Below, in pieces: positions 25,453-34,766 of a stretch of 64,000 nucleotides of DNA (position 1 is its first letter; each line of letters begins with the position of its first letter). A program made the translations under genes and the position numbers. A model generated the notes under the pieces. That model was not told where the DNA came from and did no database searches. It saw only the letters and a program-made list of their open reading frames with translations. The DNA comes from an uncultured Gammaproteobacteria bacterium (GTDB lineage: Bacteria; Pseudomonadota; Gammaproteobacteria; HK1), in assembly GCA_958295835.1 (NCBI GenBank), contig OY282378.1:4303694-4367693 (forward strand), given 5' to 3'.

Positions 25453-26700
25453 TCAGCCGGTACCAGCGTCCACCGCCTCGCGCATCGCGACCTCGAAACG
25501 GTCCATCCCGTCGTCGAGCTCGGCATCGGTGATGTTGAGCGGCGGCAGGAAGCGCAGCACGTCGGGGCCCGCCTGGAGCACGAGCACGCCATGCCGGCGG
25601 CACAGCTCCCCGAGCTCACCCGCGCGGCCGGCCCACTCCCCGCGCAGCACTGCGCCGATCATCAGTCCCTTGCCGCGCACCTCGGCGATGAATCCGAACT
25701 CGTTATGGAGCGCATCGAGACGCTTGCGCAGCCTCTCGCCCTGGTGCTCGACGTTGGCAAGCAGGTCTCCGGAGCAGAGCGTCCGCAACACCACCCGCGC
25801 AACCGCGGCCGCAATCGGGTTCCCACCGAAGGTCGAGCCATGGCTTCCGGGCTGGAGGGTCTCTGCGGCCCTGGGGCCGACCAGCATCGCACCGATTGGC
25901 AAGCCTCCGCCGAGCGCCTTCGCGATGGTCACGACGTCCGGGACCAGTCCATCTTCCCATTCGTAGGCGAAGAGCCGGCCGGTCCGGGCCAGCCCGCTCT
26001 GAATTTCATCGAGCATCAGCAGCGCGTCGTGGGCCCGGCAGCGCTCCGCGACCGCCGCGAGGAAGCCGGCTTCGGCAGGCACGACGCCCCCCTCGCCCTG
26101 GATCGGCTCCACGAGCACCGCGCAGGTGCGCTCCCCGATCGCATCGTCGAGCGCCGCGGCGTCGTTGTAATCGCAGTACCGGAAGCCTTCCGGCAACGGC
26201 TCGAAGCCTTCCTGGTACTTCGGCTGCGCGGTCGCGGTCACCGTCGCGAGGGTTCTGCCGTGGAACCCTCCGTAAAAGGTCACGATCTCGCGTTTCCCGG
26301 GACCATGGCGGAGGCTCGCATGCTTGCGCGCGAGCTTGATCGCGGCCTCGTTCGCTTCCGCGCCGGAATTGCAGAAGAAGACCCGTTCGGCGAACGACGC
26401 CTCGCACAGCTCCTCGGCGAGACGCACCGCCGGCTCCACGAAGTAGAGGTTGCTTGTATGCCAGAGCCGGCCCGCCTGTGCCGCCAGCGCCTCCGCGAGC
26501 GCCGGGGCGCCGTGACCGAGCGACGTCACACCGATCCCGGCTCCCATATCGACGTATTCGTTACCGTCGAGGTCCCACATGCGAGCGCCTTCGCCACGGT
26601 CGAGGATCATTTCCTTGGGGGCATAGTTGGGTACGTAGCGGCGCTGTCCGGTGGCCACCAGCTCCCTGGTCTTCCGTGTCTGCTGTTCCGGCATGGTCAT
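25453..26700 (-). CDS. argD: Acetylornithine/succinyl-diaminopimelate aminotransferase
   Basis: 415-residue class III PLP aminotransferase. PLP lysine in VVTIAKALGGGLPIGAM, FFCNSGAEANEAAIKLAR, FYGGFHGRT and MLDEIQSGLARTGRLFA are all present. It transfers amino groups in arginine synthesis and often also the DapC step of lysine synthesis; proximity to dapE supports the dual role. The ATG at 26700 (MTMPEQQTRK) was chosen; the upstream frame runs into the LysR promoter region. Other subgroup III enzymes such as 4-aminobutyrate transaminase are less likely by length and motifs. Confidence 0.92.
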   Translation of the reverse strand: MTMPEQQTRKTRELVATGQRRYVPNYAPKEMILDRGEGARMWDLDGNEYVDMGAGIGVTSLGHGAPALAEALAAQAGRLWHTSNLYFVEPAVRLAEELCEASFAERVFFCNSGAEANEAAIKLARKHASLRHGPGKREIVTFYGGFHGRTLATVTATAQPKYQEGFEPLPEGFRYCDYNDAAALDDAIGERTCAVLVEPIQGEGGVVPAEAGFLAAVAERCRAHDALLMLDEIQSGLARTGRLFAYEWEDGLVPDVVTIAKALGGGLPIGAMLVGPRAAETLQPGSHGSTFGGNPIAAAVARVVLRTLCSGDLLANVEHQGERLRKRLDALHNEFGFIAEVRGKGLMIGAVLRGEWAGRAGELGELCRRHGVLVLQAGPDVLRFLPPLNITDAELDDGMDRFEVAMREAVDAGTG

Positions 26701-26884
26701 CCCCGCGGCTCCGTGAAGGCGCCGGATGATACTGGATGGCCGGCGTGAATGGCGTGACGCCGGCGCATCTCGATGCCGTTGCATCGAAATGCCTGCAATA
26801 CGATGATCGAAGGGCCGATCATTGATTTCGTCGATATCCACGTGTGGCCGGGATTGGCGATGACGCCCCGCGAGGTGAGGGCGA

Positions 26885-27835
26885 ATGACCACGCGACGTT
26901 TCTATTACAAGCAGAACCGACTCAAGCAGCTCCGGGCGTTCTGTCACGCGGTACGAACGCAGAGCATCTCCAAGGCGGCCGAGCGCATGCACCTCAGCCA
27001 GCCTTCCGTGTCGCTCCAGATCAAGGCCCTGGAGCAGGAGATGGGTACGGTGCTGTTCGAGCGCCGTGGACCCCGGATCGCGCTGACGCCGGAAGGCCGC
27101 GCATTGTACGAGCTCGCATCGCCGCTGGTGGAAGGTATCGACAACCTGCCCGACGCGTTCGCCGAGCGCTGCGGGAACCTCGACACCGGCGAGATCCACA
27201 TCGCGGCCGGCGAGTCGACCATCCTCTACCTGCTGCCGGGCTTCGTCGAGCGGTTCGCCGCGGAACACCCGGGGGTCGAAATCCGGCTGCACAACGTCAC
27301 GGGCCGCGAAGGACTCGAGCGGCTGCGTGGCGACAGCGTCGACTTCGCGGTGGGGGCGATGTTCGACGCGCCCGGCGATATCATCTACCGGCCGATCTTC
27401 ACCTATCCGACCGTGCTCATCACGCCGCGCGATCACCCTCTGACCTTCCTGGGGGAGGTCACCCTCAACGATGTCGCTCCCTACGGGCTCATCCTGCCGC
27501 CCCGGCACCTGAGCACCTGGCGCATCGTCGACATCGTCTTTCAGCAGCACAAGGTCGAGTACAAGGTGAACATCGAGGCCGGCGGCTGGGAGGTCATCAA
27601 GCGCTACGTAGCGCGCGGACTCGGCGTGTCCATCGTATCCAGCATCTGCATGACGGAGGAGGACCGTCTGGCGTCGATCCCGCTCGATGCCTACTTCCCG
27701 AGCCGCACCTACGGGGCGGTGCTCCGGCGCGGGAAATTCCTCTCCCCGGCGGCGCGGCGATTCCTCGACATGATCGAGTCCGATCGCCGCGCCGCCGGCT
27801 CCATGGGGACGGTCGCGGGAACCGGCGTGGTATAG
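26885..27835 (+). CDS. LysR-family transcriptional regulator (CysB-like)
   Basis: 316-residue regulator. The N-terminal winged helix spans residues 14-75, with the recognition region SISKAAERMHLSQPSVSLQI; the effector-binding domain follows (IHIAAGESTILYLLPGFV). The C-terminal part GWEVIKRYVARGLGVSIVSS with RRGKFLSPAARRF resembles CysB/Cbl-type regulators, so a sulfur-related ligand is possible but unproven. Divergent from argD with a 184-bp shared upstream region. Its target genes cannot be deduced. Confidence 0.9.
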   Translation: MTTRRFYYKQNRLKQLRAFCHAVRTQSISKAAERMHLSQPSVSLQIKALEQEMGTVLFERRGPRIALTPEGRALYELASPLVEGIDNLPDAFAERCGNLDTGEIHIAAGESTILYLLPGFVERFAAEHPGVEIRLHNVTGREGLERLRGDSVDFAVGAMFDAPGDIIYRPIFTYPTVLITPRDHPLTFLGEVTLNDVAPYGLILPPRHLSTWRIVDIVFQQHKVEYKVNIEAGGWEVIKRYVARGLGVSIVSSICMTEEDRLASIPLDAYFPSRTYGAVLRRGKFLSPAARRFLDMIESDRRAAGSMGTVAGTGVV

Positions 27836-27947
27836 TCCCACTCCGCTCGACGGTTGCGCGGCGGCCGATCAGCCTGCCGATCGAAGGCGTTCACGCCCGC
27901 TCGCGACTCCCGCATCCGGGCTGTCGCGGTGAAACGGAATCCGGGAA

Positions 27948-28268
27948 ATGGCAGATCGACCCGACCCTCTCCATGACGACGGGGTGGCCGTTCAGGAAGC
28001 CGAGCCGAAGCTCAAGCAGCCCCCGCTCTACAACGTCATCCTCCTCAACGACGACTACACCCCGATGGAGTTCGTCGTCCGTGTGCTGGAGCTGTTCTTC
28101 GGATTGCCGCGCGAGCAGTCGGTGAGAATCATGCTGCACGTGCATACGCGCGGCAAAGGCGTGTGCGGGTGCTATTCGCGCGAGATCGCGGAGACGAAGG
28201 TCGCCCAGGTGAACGAGTATTCCCGCGAGAACAATCATCCACTACTGTGTACGATGGAGCGTGCGTGA
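27948..28268 (+). CDS. clpS: ATP-dependent Clp protease adaptor ClpS
   Basis: 106-residue N-end-rule adaptor that hands substrates to ClpAP. The substrate-binding loop is clear: YNVILLNDDYTPMEFVVRVL, with VHTRGKGVCGCYSREIAETK after it. It ends 22 bp before the clpA start, the usual clpSA pair. Confidence 0.97.
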   Translation: MADRPDPLHDDGVAVQEAEPKLKQPPLYNVILLNDDYTPMEFVVRVLELFFGLPREQSVRIMLHVHTRGKGVCGCYSREIAETKVAQVNEYSRENNHPLLCTMERA

Positions 28269-28290
28269 TGCGAGGCCGGGGATTGACGTC

Positions 28291-30564
28291 ATGCTGAGCA
28301 AGGAGCTGGAGTTCACCCTCAACAGCGCCTTCCGCGACGCCCGCGAGAAGCGGCACGAATTCATGACGGTCGAGCATCTGCTGCTCGCGCTGCTCGACAA
28401 CCCCGCCGCGGGCAGGGTGTTGCGCGCGTGCGGGGTCGAGATCGAGAAGCTGCGCCGGGTGCTCATCCGGTATCTCGAAGAGAATACGCCGATGCTCTCG
28501 TCGAAGGACGAGAGAGAGACGCAGCCTACCCTCGGATTTCAGCGGGTGCTCCAGCGCGCGGTGTTCCACGTGCAGTCCTCGGGCAAGAAGGAGGTCACCG
28601 GCGCCAACGTGCTCGTCGCCATCTTCGGCGAGCGTGAATCCCAGGCGGTGTATTTTCTCAATCGGCAGGACGTCACCCGGCTCGACGTCGTCAACTACAT
28701 CGCGCACGGAATCTCCAAGGTCCACGGTAACGACGAGAGCGATGGCTTCACCTCCACCGAGGAGGAGGAGAAGCCGGGCGCGCCGAGCGGGAAGAGCCCG
28801 CTGCAGATGTACGCTACCCATCTCAACCAGCAGGCGCGGCTCGGCAAGATCGATCCGCTCATCGGCCGCCGCGACGAGGTCGAGCGCACCGTCCAGATTC
28901 TGTGCCGCCGGCGAAAGAACAACCCTCTCTTCGTCGGCGAAGCGGGGGTGGGCAAGACCGCGATTGCGGAGGGCCTGGCGAAGTTGATCGTGGACGGCAA
29001 CGTGCCCGACGTGATCGCGGGATCCGACATCTACGCGCTCGACCTGGGCGCGCTGCTCGCCGGCACCAAGTACAGGGGCGACTTCGAGAAGCGGCTGAAG
29101 GCGGTCCTGGCCCAGTTGGACAAGGAAGAGGGCGCGATCCTCTTCATCGACGAGATCCATACCATCATCGGCGCGGGAGCGGCGTCCGGCGGCGTCATGG
29201 ATGCGTCCAACCTCATCAAGCCGATGCTCGCTTCCGGCGACCTGCGGTGCATCGGATCGACGACCTACCATGAATATCGCGGGATCTTCGAGAAGGATCG
29301 GGCGCTTTCGAGGCGATTCCAGAAGATCGACGTCCGCGAACCGACGGTCGAGGAGACCGTGAAGATCCTCAACGGGCTCAAGTCCCGTTTCGAGGAGCAC
29401 CACCAGGTCAGATACTCGAGACCGGCGATGCGCATCGCGGCAGAGCTCTCGCACCGGTACATCAACGAGCGGTTTCTGCCGGACAAGGCGATCGACGTCA
29501 TCGACGAGGCGGGGGCGTCACAAAAGCTGCTGCCGCCGTCTCGCCGCCGCAAGACCATCGGCGTGGCGGAGATCGAACATGTCGTCTCGAAAATGGCGCG
29601 GATTCCATCGAAGACCGTCTCCACCTCGGACAAGGATGTCCTGCGCACCCTGGAGCGCGACATCAAGCTCGTGGTCTTCGGTCAGGACCGGGCCATCGAG
29701 ACCCTCGCTTCCGCCATCAAGATGGCGCGCTCGGGGCTGCGCGAAGGGGAGAAGCCGATCGGCTCGTTCCTCTTCGCGGGTCCGACCGGGGTCGGCAAGA
29801 CCGAGGTCACCCGCCAGCTCGCACGGGTCATGGGGATCGAGCTCGTGCGCTTCGACATGTCCGAGTACATGGAACGGCATACCGTCTCGCGCCTCATCGG
29901 CGCGCCGCCCGGCTACGTCGGGTTCGATCAGGGCGGCCTGCTCACCGAGGCCATCAACAAGCATCCCCACGCGGTGCTGCTGCTCGACGAGGTCGAGAAG
30001 GCCCATCCGGATGTGTTCAACCTGCTTCTGCAGGTCATGGATCACGGCACCCTCACCGACAACAACGGCCGCAAGGCGGATTTCCGCAACGTGATCCTGG
30101 TCATGACCACCAACGCGGGCGCGGACCGGATGAGCCGGCCGTCCATCGGGTTTACCGTGCAGGATCACTCCGGCGACGCCATGGAGGCCATCCGACGGAT
30201 GTTCACCCCCGAGTTCCGCAACCGCCTCGACTCCATCGTGCAGTTCGCTTCCCTCGGCCCGGATACCATCGCCCACGTGGTCGACAAGTTCATCATCGAG
30301 CTGGAGGGACAGCTCGAGGAGAAGCGCGTGATCCTCGACGTGGACGAGGAAGCGCGCGCCTGGCTCGCCGAGCATGGCTTCGATGCGCTCATGGGCGCCC
30401 GCCCGATGGCACGGATCATCCAGGAGCACATCAAGCGCCCGCTTGCCGACGAGCTGCTGTTCGGACGGCTCGAAGGCGGCGGGCACGTCAAGGTCACCGC
30501 ACGCGCCGGAGCGCTCTCGTTCGAGTTCGAGCAGGAAGAGGAAAGCATCGGGCAGCCGGGCTGA
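28291..30564 (+). CDS. clpA: ATP-dependent Clp protease ATP-binding subunit ClpA
   Basis: 757-residue AAA+ unfoldase. An N-domain (MLSKELEFTLNSAFRDAREK) precedes D1 with Walker A GEAGVGKTAI and D2 with GPTGVGKTEV; the Walker B stretches are ILFIDEIHTI and AVLLLDEVEKA. It unfolds substrates for the ClpP chamber, with ClpS as specificity factor. ATG 28291 gives the standard N-terminus; a start at 28261 would overlap clpS. No clpP is in the window. Confidence 0.98.
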   Translation: MLSKELEFTLNSAFRDAREKRHEFMTVEHLLLALLDNPAAGRVLRACGVEIEKLRRVLIRYLEENTPMLSSKDERETQPTLGFQRVLQRAVFHVQSSGKKEVTGANVLVAIFGERESQAVYFLNRQDVTRLDVVNYIAHGISKVHGNDESDGFTSTEEEEKPGAPSGKSPLQMYATHLNQQARLGKIDPLIGRRDEVERTVQILCRRRKNNPLFVGEAGVGKTAIAEGLAKLIVDGNVPDVIAGSDIYALDLGALLAGTKYRGDFEKRLKAVLAQLDKEEGAILFIDEIHTIIGAGAASGGVMDASNLIKPMLASGDLRCIGSTTYHEYRGIFEKDRALSRRFQKIDVREPTVEETVKILNGLKSRFEEHHQVRYSRPAMRIAAELSHRYINERFLPDKAIDVIDEAGASQKLLPPSRRRKTIGVAEIEHVVSKMARIPSKTVSTSDKDVLRTLERDIKLVVFGQDRAIETLASAIKMARSGLREGEKPIGSFLFAGPTGVGKTEVTRQLARVMGIELVRFDMSEYMERHTVSRLIGAPPGYVGFDQGGLLTEAINKHPHAVLLLDEVEKAHPDVFNLLLQVMDHGTLTDNNGRKADFRNVILVMTTNAGADRMSRPSIGFTVQDHSGDAMEAIRRMFTPEFRNRLDSIVQFASLGPDTIAHVVDKFIIELEGQLEEKRVILDVDEEARAWLAEHGFDALMGARPMARIIQEHIKRPLADELLFGRLEGGGHVKVTARAGALSFEFEQEEESIGQPG

Positions 30565-30853
30565 AGGGCGGCCTGCCCCTGTCGGAGTGCGCCGACGCTG
30601 GCCGGGCACAACGCCGACGCCACCGCGGACCCGGGGCGATGGCGTGAAGCCCCCGGCTCATCGAGACTGGAGGGCGCCGCATGTACGGCGCTCCGTGCGA
30701 GAGGACGCGGGCAGCGTCCTTCACACACCAGGAGCACCGCCCGCGCCACCGCCCGTCACCCGTCACCCGTCGCCGGAACCGCCCGAGACGTGCGCCGGTC
30801 CGGATCCGGCGGCGATCGATCCGGTACGACCGAACCATGCAGCCAGGAGCGGT

Positions 30854-31621
30854 ATGCGATTGGAACGTTCCGCACCCCTGGCCGAACCACCCTCGACCCG
30901 GATGCGGTCCGGTCCCACCGACCGGCAGCCGGCCACCGCCGCGAGCATCCACGACGTCGAGGTCTGGCGGCTGGATTGTGCGCGGCATCGGGGTGCGGAC
31001 CGGGTGTTCGATTCGGTGCTCGACGCGCCGGAGCGCGCTCGGCTGAGCGCCATGCGCCGCGCCGATGTGCGGCTGCGGTTCTCGGCCGGGCGCTGGCTCG
31101 TCCGTCGCATTCTCACCCGGCGGCTCGGCTGCACCGAGGCGGAGGTCGAGCTGACCGTCGGCGCGTACGGGCGGCCGTCGCTGGCCGCCGGCGGCGTCGA
31201 TTTCAACCTGTCTCATGCCGGCTCGCTCGTGGTGCTTGCCCTCAGCACGACGCGAGTGGGAATCGACGTCGAGGTGACGAACCGGACCACCGATTGGCGC
31301 GCGATCGCGCGCCGGTTCTTCTCCCCCGTCGAGCTTGCCGCGATCGAGGCATGTGACGAAGTCGAGCGGCGCATCGCGTTCTTCCGCGCCTGGACGCGCA
31401 AGGAGGCGTTCGTCAAGGCCCTCGGCACCGGACTCGCGACCGGATTCGCCCGGTTCGACGTAAGCATCGGCCCACGGCCGGCCCTCACCGGCGCCCGTAT
31501 CGACGGCGTCGATGCGAGCGAGTGGTCGATTCGGGACCTCGAGCCAAGCCCGGGCCACCTCGGGGCGGTGGCGGTGCACACCACGCGGCCACGAGTGCTG
31601 ACCCACGACGTCGAGCCTTGA
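30854..31621 (+). CDS. 4'-phosphopantetheinyl transferase (Sfp/Gsp type)
   Basis: 255-residue PPTase that transfers phosphopantetheine from CoA onto carrier proteins. The Mg/CoA motifs are FNLSHAGSLVVLA, VGIDVEV and RAWTRKEAFVKALGTGL (the WxxKEAxxK pattern). The ATG at 30854 is preceded by AGGAG at good spacing; the frame is open further upstream across the end of clpA but that part is not conserved. The Sfp-type length suggests a role beyond AcpS, for example secondary metabolism, yet no synthase gene is in the window. The 289 bp between clpA and this gene show nothing recognisable. Confidence 0.9.
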   Translation: MRLERSAPLAEPPSTRMRSGPTDRQPATAASIHDVEVWRLDCARHRGADRVFDSVLDAPERARLSAMRRADVRLRFSAGRWLVRRILTRRLGCTEAEVELTVGAYGRPSLAAGGVDFNLSHAGSLVVLALSTTRVGIDVEVTNRTTDWRAIARRFFSPVELAAIEACDEVERRIAFFRAWTRKEAFVKALGTGLATGFARFDVSIGPRPALTGARIDGVDASEWSIRDLEPSPGHLGAVAVHTTRPRVLTHDVEP

Positions 31622-31807
31622 CGCGCCGCCGCCGCAGGCGCCGTGCCATCTCCCCTCCCCCGACTCATGGCCGGCGTGGCGCGCGCGGGAAGCTCGATGC
31701 CTCACATCCGCGGCAGGCGTACCGTGCCGAATTGCGACGATCCTGGCGTCGAGCGGTTGGGAAGGAAGGTTCCGGAGCCGCTCCCACTCGGGACGGCCCT
31801 GCATCGG

Positions 31808-32785
31808 CTACGACCGCGGGCGACGCTCCATGCCGTCCGTGCCCCCGGCGTCGAGCAGCGTGCGCGGCAGCCTGAAGGTGACGTTTTCCTCCGTACCGTC
31901 GAGGTCGGCCACGGTGATGTCGAACATGTCGCCGAGACGGTCGATCAACTGCTCGACCAGCACTTCAGGGGCCGACGCGCCGGCGGTGATTCCCACCGTC
32001 CGCGCACCCTCCAGCCAGGCCGGGTCCAGGCTCCCGGCGTCCGGAATGAGATAGCTGCGGGTTCCGACCTCCTGGCTGATGAGCTGCAGCCGGTTGGAGT
32101 TCGAGCTGTTGTCGGCGCCGAGCACCAGGACCACGTCGGACCGATCCGCCAACGACCGCACCGCGGTCTGCCGGTTCTGGGTGGCGTAACAGATGTCCTT
32201 CACGTCGGGGCCGCGGATCGCCGGAAAACGCGCCTTGAGCGCCGCGATGATCTCGCGGGTATCGTCGACGCTGAGCGTCGTCTGCGTCACGTAGGCGAGC
32301 TTCGCGGGATTGGCGGGCGCCAGCATCGCCACGTCGGCGAGATCCGACACCAGGAACACCTCGCCCGCCACCTGTCCTATCGTTCCCTCGACCTCCGGGT
32401 GGCCGGGATGTCCGATGAGGATGATTTCGTGGTCCTCCCGCGCATAACGCCTCGCCTCGTTGTGGACCTTGCTGACGAGCGGACAGGTCGCATCGATCAC
32501 CTGCAAGCCGCGCACGCCGGCATCGTCCTCGACCTTGCGCGACACCCCGTGGGCGCTGAACACGGTAATCGCACCCTTCGGGATGTCCGCGAGGTCTTCG
32601 ACGAAGCGGGCCCCCTTGGCGCGCAGGCTGTCGACGACGTGCTTGTTGTGGACGATTTCGTGCCGGACGTAGACCGGCGCACCGTAGATCTCCAGCGCTC
32701 GTTCCACGATGTCCACGGCCCGAATGACCCCGGCGCAGAACCCCCTCGGCTGCGCCAGGATGACCTGCAAGGATTGTCTCGCCAC
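31808..32785 (-). CDS. ispH: 4-hydroxy-3-methylbut-2-enyl diphosphate reductase
   Basis: 325-residue [4Fe-4S] enzyme that ends the MEP isoprenoid pathway. The three cluster cysteines lie in PRGFCAGVIRA, DATCPLVSKVH and DICYATQNRQTA; the substrate block GADNSSNSNRL is conserved. Convergent to the PPTase gene with 186 bp between; single-gene unit as far as seen. Confidence 0.97.
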   Translation of the reverse strand: MARQSLQVILAQPRGFCAGVIRAVDIVERALEIYGAPVYVRHEIVHNKHVVDSLRAKGARFVEDLADIPKGAITVFSAHGVSRKVEDDAGVRGLQVIDATCPLVSKVHNEARRYAREDHEIILIGHPGHPEVEGTIGQVAGEVFLVSDLADVAMLAPANPAKLAYVTQTTLSVDDTREIIAALKARFPAIRGPDVKDICYATQNRQTAVRSLADRSDVVLVLGADNSSNSNRLQLISQEVGTRSYLIPDAGSLDPAWLEGARTVGITAGASAPEVLVEQLIDRLGDMFDITVADLDGTEENVTFRLPRTLLDAGGTDGMERRPRS

Positions 32786-32934
32786 TCGGAATCTCCGGTC
32801 GTCCCTTCAAGGCGGGGCGTCCACCACCCGGCACTCTACATCATCCGGAGCCGGGCGCCGCGAATGCATCACCGGCCGGAGGCGGCCCGGCGCATCGCGA
32901 ACCGGTGCTTCAGCGCCGATGGCTCCGCAGATGT

Positions 32935-34320
32935 CTATGGGAGGATCTTGCCCGGATTCATGAGGTTTCCGGGGTCGAGGGCCTGCTTGACCTGACGCAT
33001 CACGGACACCGCCTCGGTGCCGTGCTCGCGGTTGAGGAACCCGATCTTTCCGTAGCCGATGCCGTGCTCGCCGGTGCAGGTGCCGCCCATGTCGAGGGCC
33101 CGGGCGACCATGCGCTCGTTGACCGCCTCCGCCCGCGCGAGCTCCTCGGCGTCGTCGGGGTCGAGAATGAACGACAGATGGAAGTTCCCGTCCCCGACGT
33201 GGCCGACGATCGGGGCGAGCAACCCGGACGCATCGATGTCGGCGCGGGTCTCGAGGATGCACTCCGCGAGGTTCGAGATCGGGACGCAGACGTCCGTCGG
33301 CCAGCCCTGCGCTCCGGGACGCAGCGCAATCGCCGCGTAGTACGCATCGTGTCGCGCCTGCCACAGCCGCGATCGGTCCTCCGGGCGGGTCGCCCACCGG
33401 AACTCCCCGCCGGTGTTCTCGCCGGCCAGCGCACCGACCGTCTCGACCTGCTCGCGGACCCCCTGCCCGCTTCCGTGGAACTCGAAGAACAGGGTCGGGG
33501 ACACCGGGTAGTCGAGTCCCGAGTACCGGTTGACGGCGTCCATCTGGACCTCGTCCAGCAGCTCGATCCGCGCCACCGGCACCCCGCATTGAATGGTCTG
33601 GATGACGGTATCGACCGCACCGGCGAGCGAGCCGAACGAGCACACCGCGGCGGAGATGGCCTCGGGGATGCCGTACAGGCGAAGCCGGATCTCGGTGATC
33701 ACCCCCAGGGTCCCTTCCGAGCCCACGAACAACCGGGTGAGATCGTAGCCGGCGGCGGATTTCCGCGCCCGCCCTCCGGTCTTCACGATGCGTCCGTCGG
33801 CCAGCACCACGGTCAGCCCCAGCACGTTCTCCCGCATCGTCCCGTAGCGCACCGCGTTCGTGCCCGAGGCACGGGTTGCGGTCATCCCGCCGAGCGACGC
33901 GTCGGCGCCCGGATCGATGGGGAAGAACAGACCGGTGTCGCGCAGGTATTCGTTGAGCTGCTTGCGCCTCACCCCGGGCTGGATGCGGCAGTCGAGGTCT
34001 TCGGCGTTCACCTCGAGGATGTCGTTCATCCGCGTCACGTCGATCGAGACCCCGCCGTGCAGCGCCTGGACGTGCCCTTCGAGCGACGTCCCGGTCCCGA
34101 AGGGGATCATGGGACAGCGATGCCGCGCGCACAGGCTCACGATCCGCGCCACCTCTTCGGTGCTCTCGGGGAAGACGACGACGTCGGGAGGGGCGGTGCG
34201 GTGGTAGGACTCGTCGTGGCCATGCTGCTCGCGCACCGCCGCGGCGGTGGAGACCCGCTCCGGGAGGAAGGCGCGCAGTTCGTCGACGATCGACGTGATC
34301 TCTGCTGCGGGAACGCTCAT
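32935..34320 (-). CDS. FAD-linked oxidase, D-lactate/glycolate dehydrogenase type
   Basis: 461-residue flavoprotein of the VAO/PCMH family (GlcD/LDHD branch). The FAD-binding part includes VVVFPESTEEVARIVSLC, PFGTGTSLEGHV, DPGADASLGGMTATRASGTN and LFVGSEGTLGVITE. The C-terminal oxidase domain has the metal/substrate block VGHVGDGNFHL and the family end GTCTGEHGIGYGKIGFL. Most like eukaryotic-type D-lactate dehydrogenase (cytochrome), which hands electrons to cytochrome c; GlcD would normally have GlcE and GlcF beside it, and these are absent. Start ATG 34320. Confidence 0.88.
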   Translation of the reverse strand: MSVPAAEITSIVDELRAFLPERVSTAAAVREQHGHDESYHRTAPPDVVVFPESTEEVARIVSLCARHRCPMIPFGTGTSLEGHVQALHGGVSIDVTRMNDILEVNAEDLDCRIQPGVRRKQLNEYLRDTGLFFPIDPGADASLGGMTATRASGTNAVRYGTMRENVLGLTVVLADGRIVKTGGRARKSAAGYDLTRLFVGSEGTLGVITEIRLRLYGIPEAISAAVCSFGSLAGAVDTVIQTIQCGVPVARIELLDEVQMDAVNRYSGLDYPVSPTLFFEFHGSGQGVREQVETVGALAGENTGGEFRWATRPEDRSRLWQARHDAYYAAIALRPGAQGWPTDVCVPISNLAECILETRADIDASGLLAPIVGHVGDGNFHLSFILDPDDAEELARAEAVNERMVARALDMGGTCTGEHGIGYGKIGFLNREHGTEAVSVMRQVKQALDPGNLMNPGKILP

Positions 34321-34766
34321 CGAACGGCTCCGGCGATGGGTGACGAAGCCGGAGCATAGTGCGCGCGCGGAGCGGACGGAAGGGCGGGCTTCGTCAGGCC
34401 GCCGGCCACGACGCCGCGGCGCGGACCGCGGGGTTGCCTTTCCCGTGCTTCAATCGTCCCGCCACGGCAAATGCGCGGCGTCGAAAGGTGACACTCTCCG
34501 GCGCAGCCACCGGTTGATTCCATGACGCTCGCGGCCCGGGGAGGGGGCGAGCGCGCCCTCCTCGTCCGCTCCGGCACCCGCACGGGGCGGGGCCGCGGCC
34601 GTCGCCTGGCCGGGCTCCGTGGCGCGGCCGGCCTTGCCTGCGGAAATGGTGTGCACGTGGCTCGCGAGGCCGGAGGAACGGAGAACGCCACCTTGAGTCC
34701 GGGAGAGCGCATGATCGATCATCGGGCGGAGTGACCTTCGTTCCATCGAACACCCAGGAGGATGCA
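34321..34766. other. Divergent intergenic region, no gene seen
   Basis: About 446 bp between the flavoprotein and hyuAB. It is very GC-rich, with no family-like reading frame, no known riboswitch pattern and no clear promoter pair. The only solid signal is the ribosome binding site AGGAGG at 34756-34761 for the downstream gene. Confidence 0.4.
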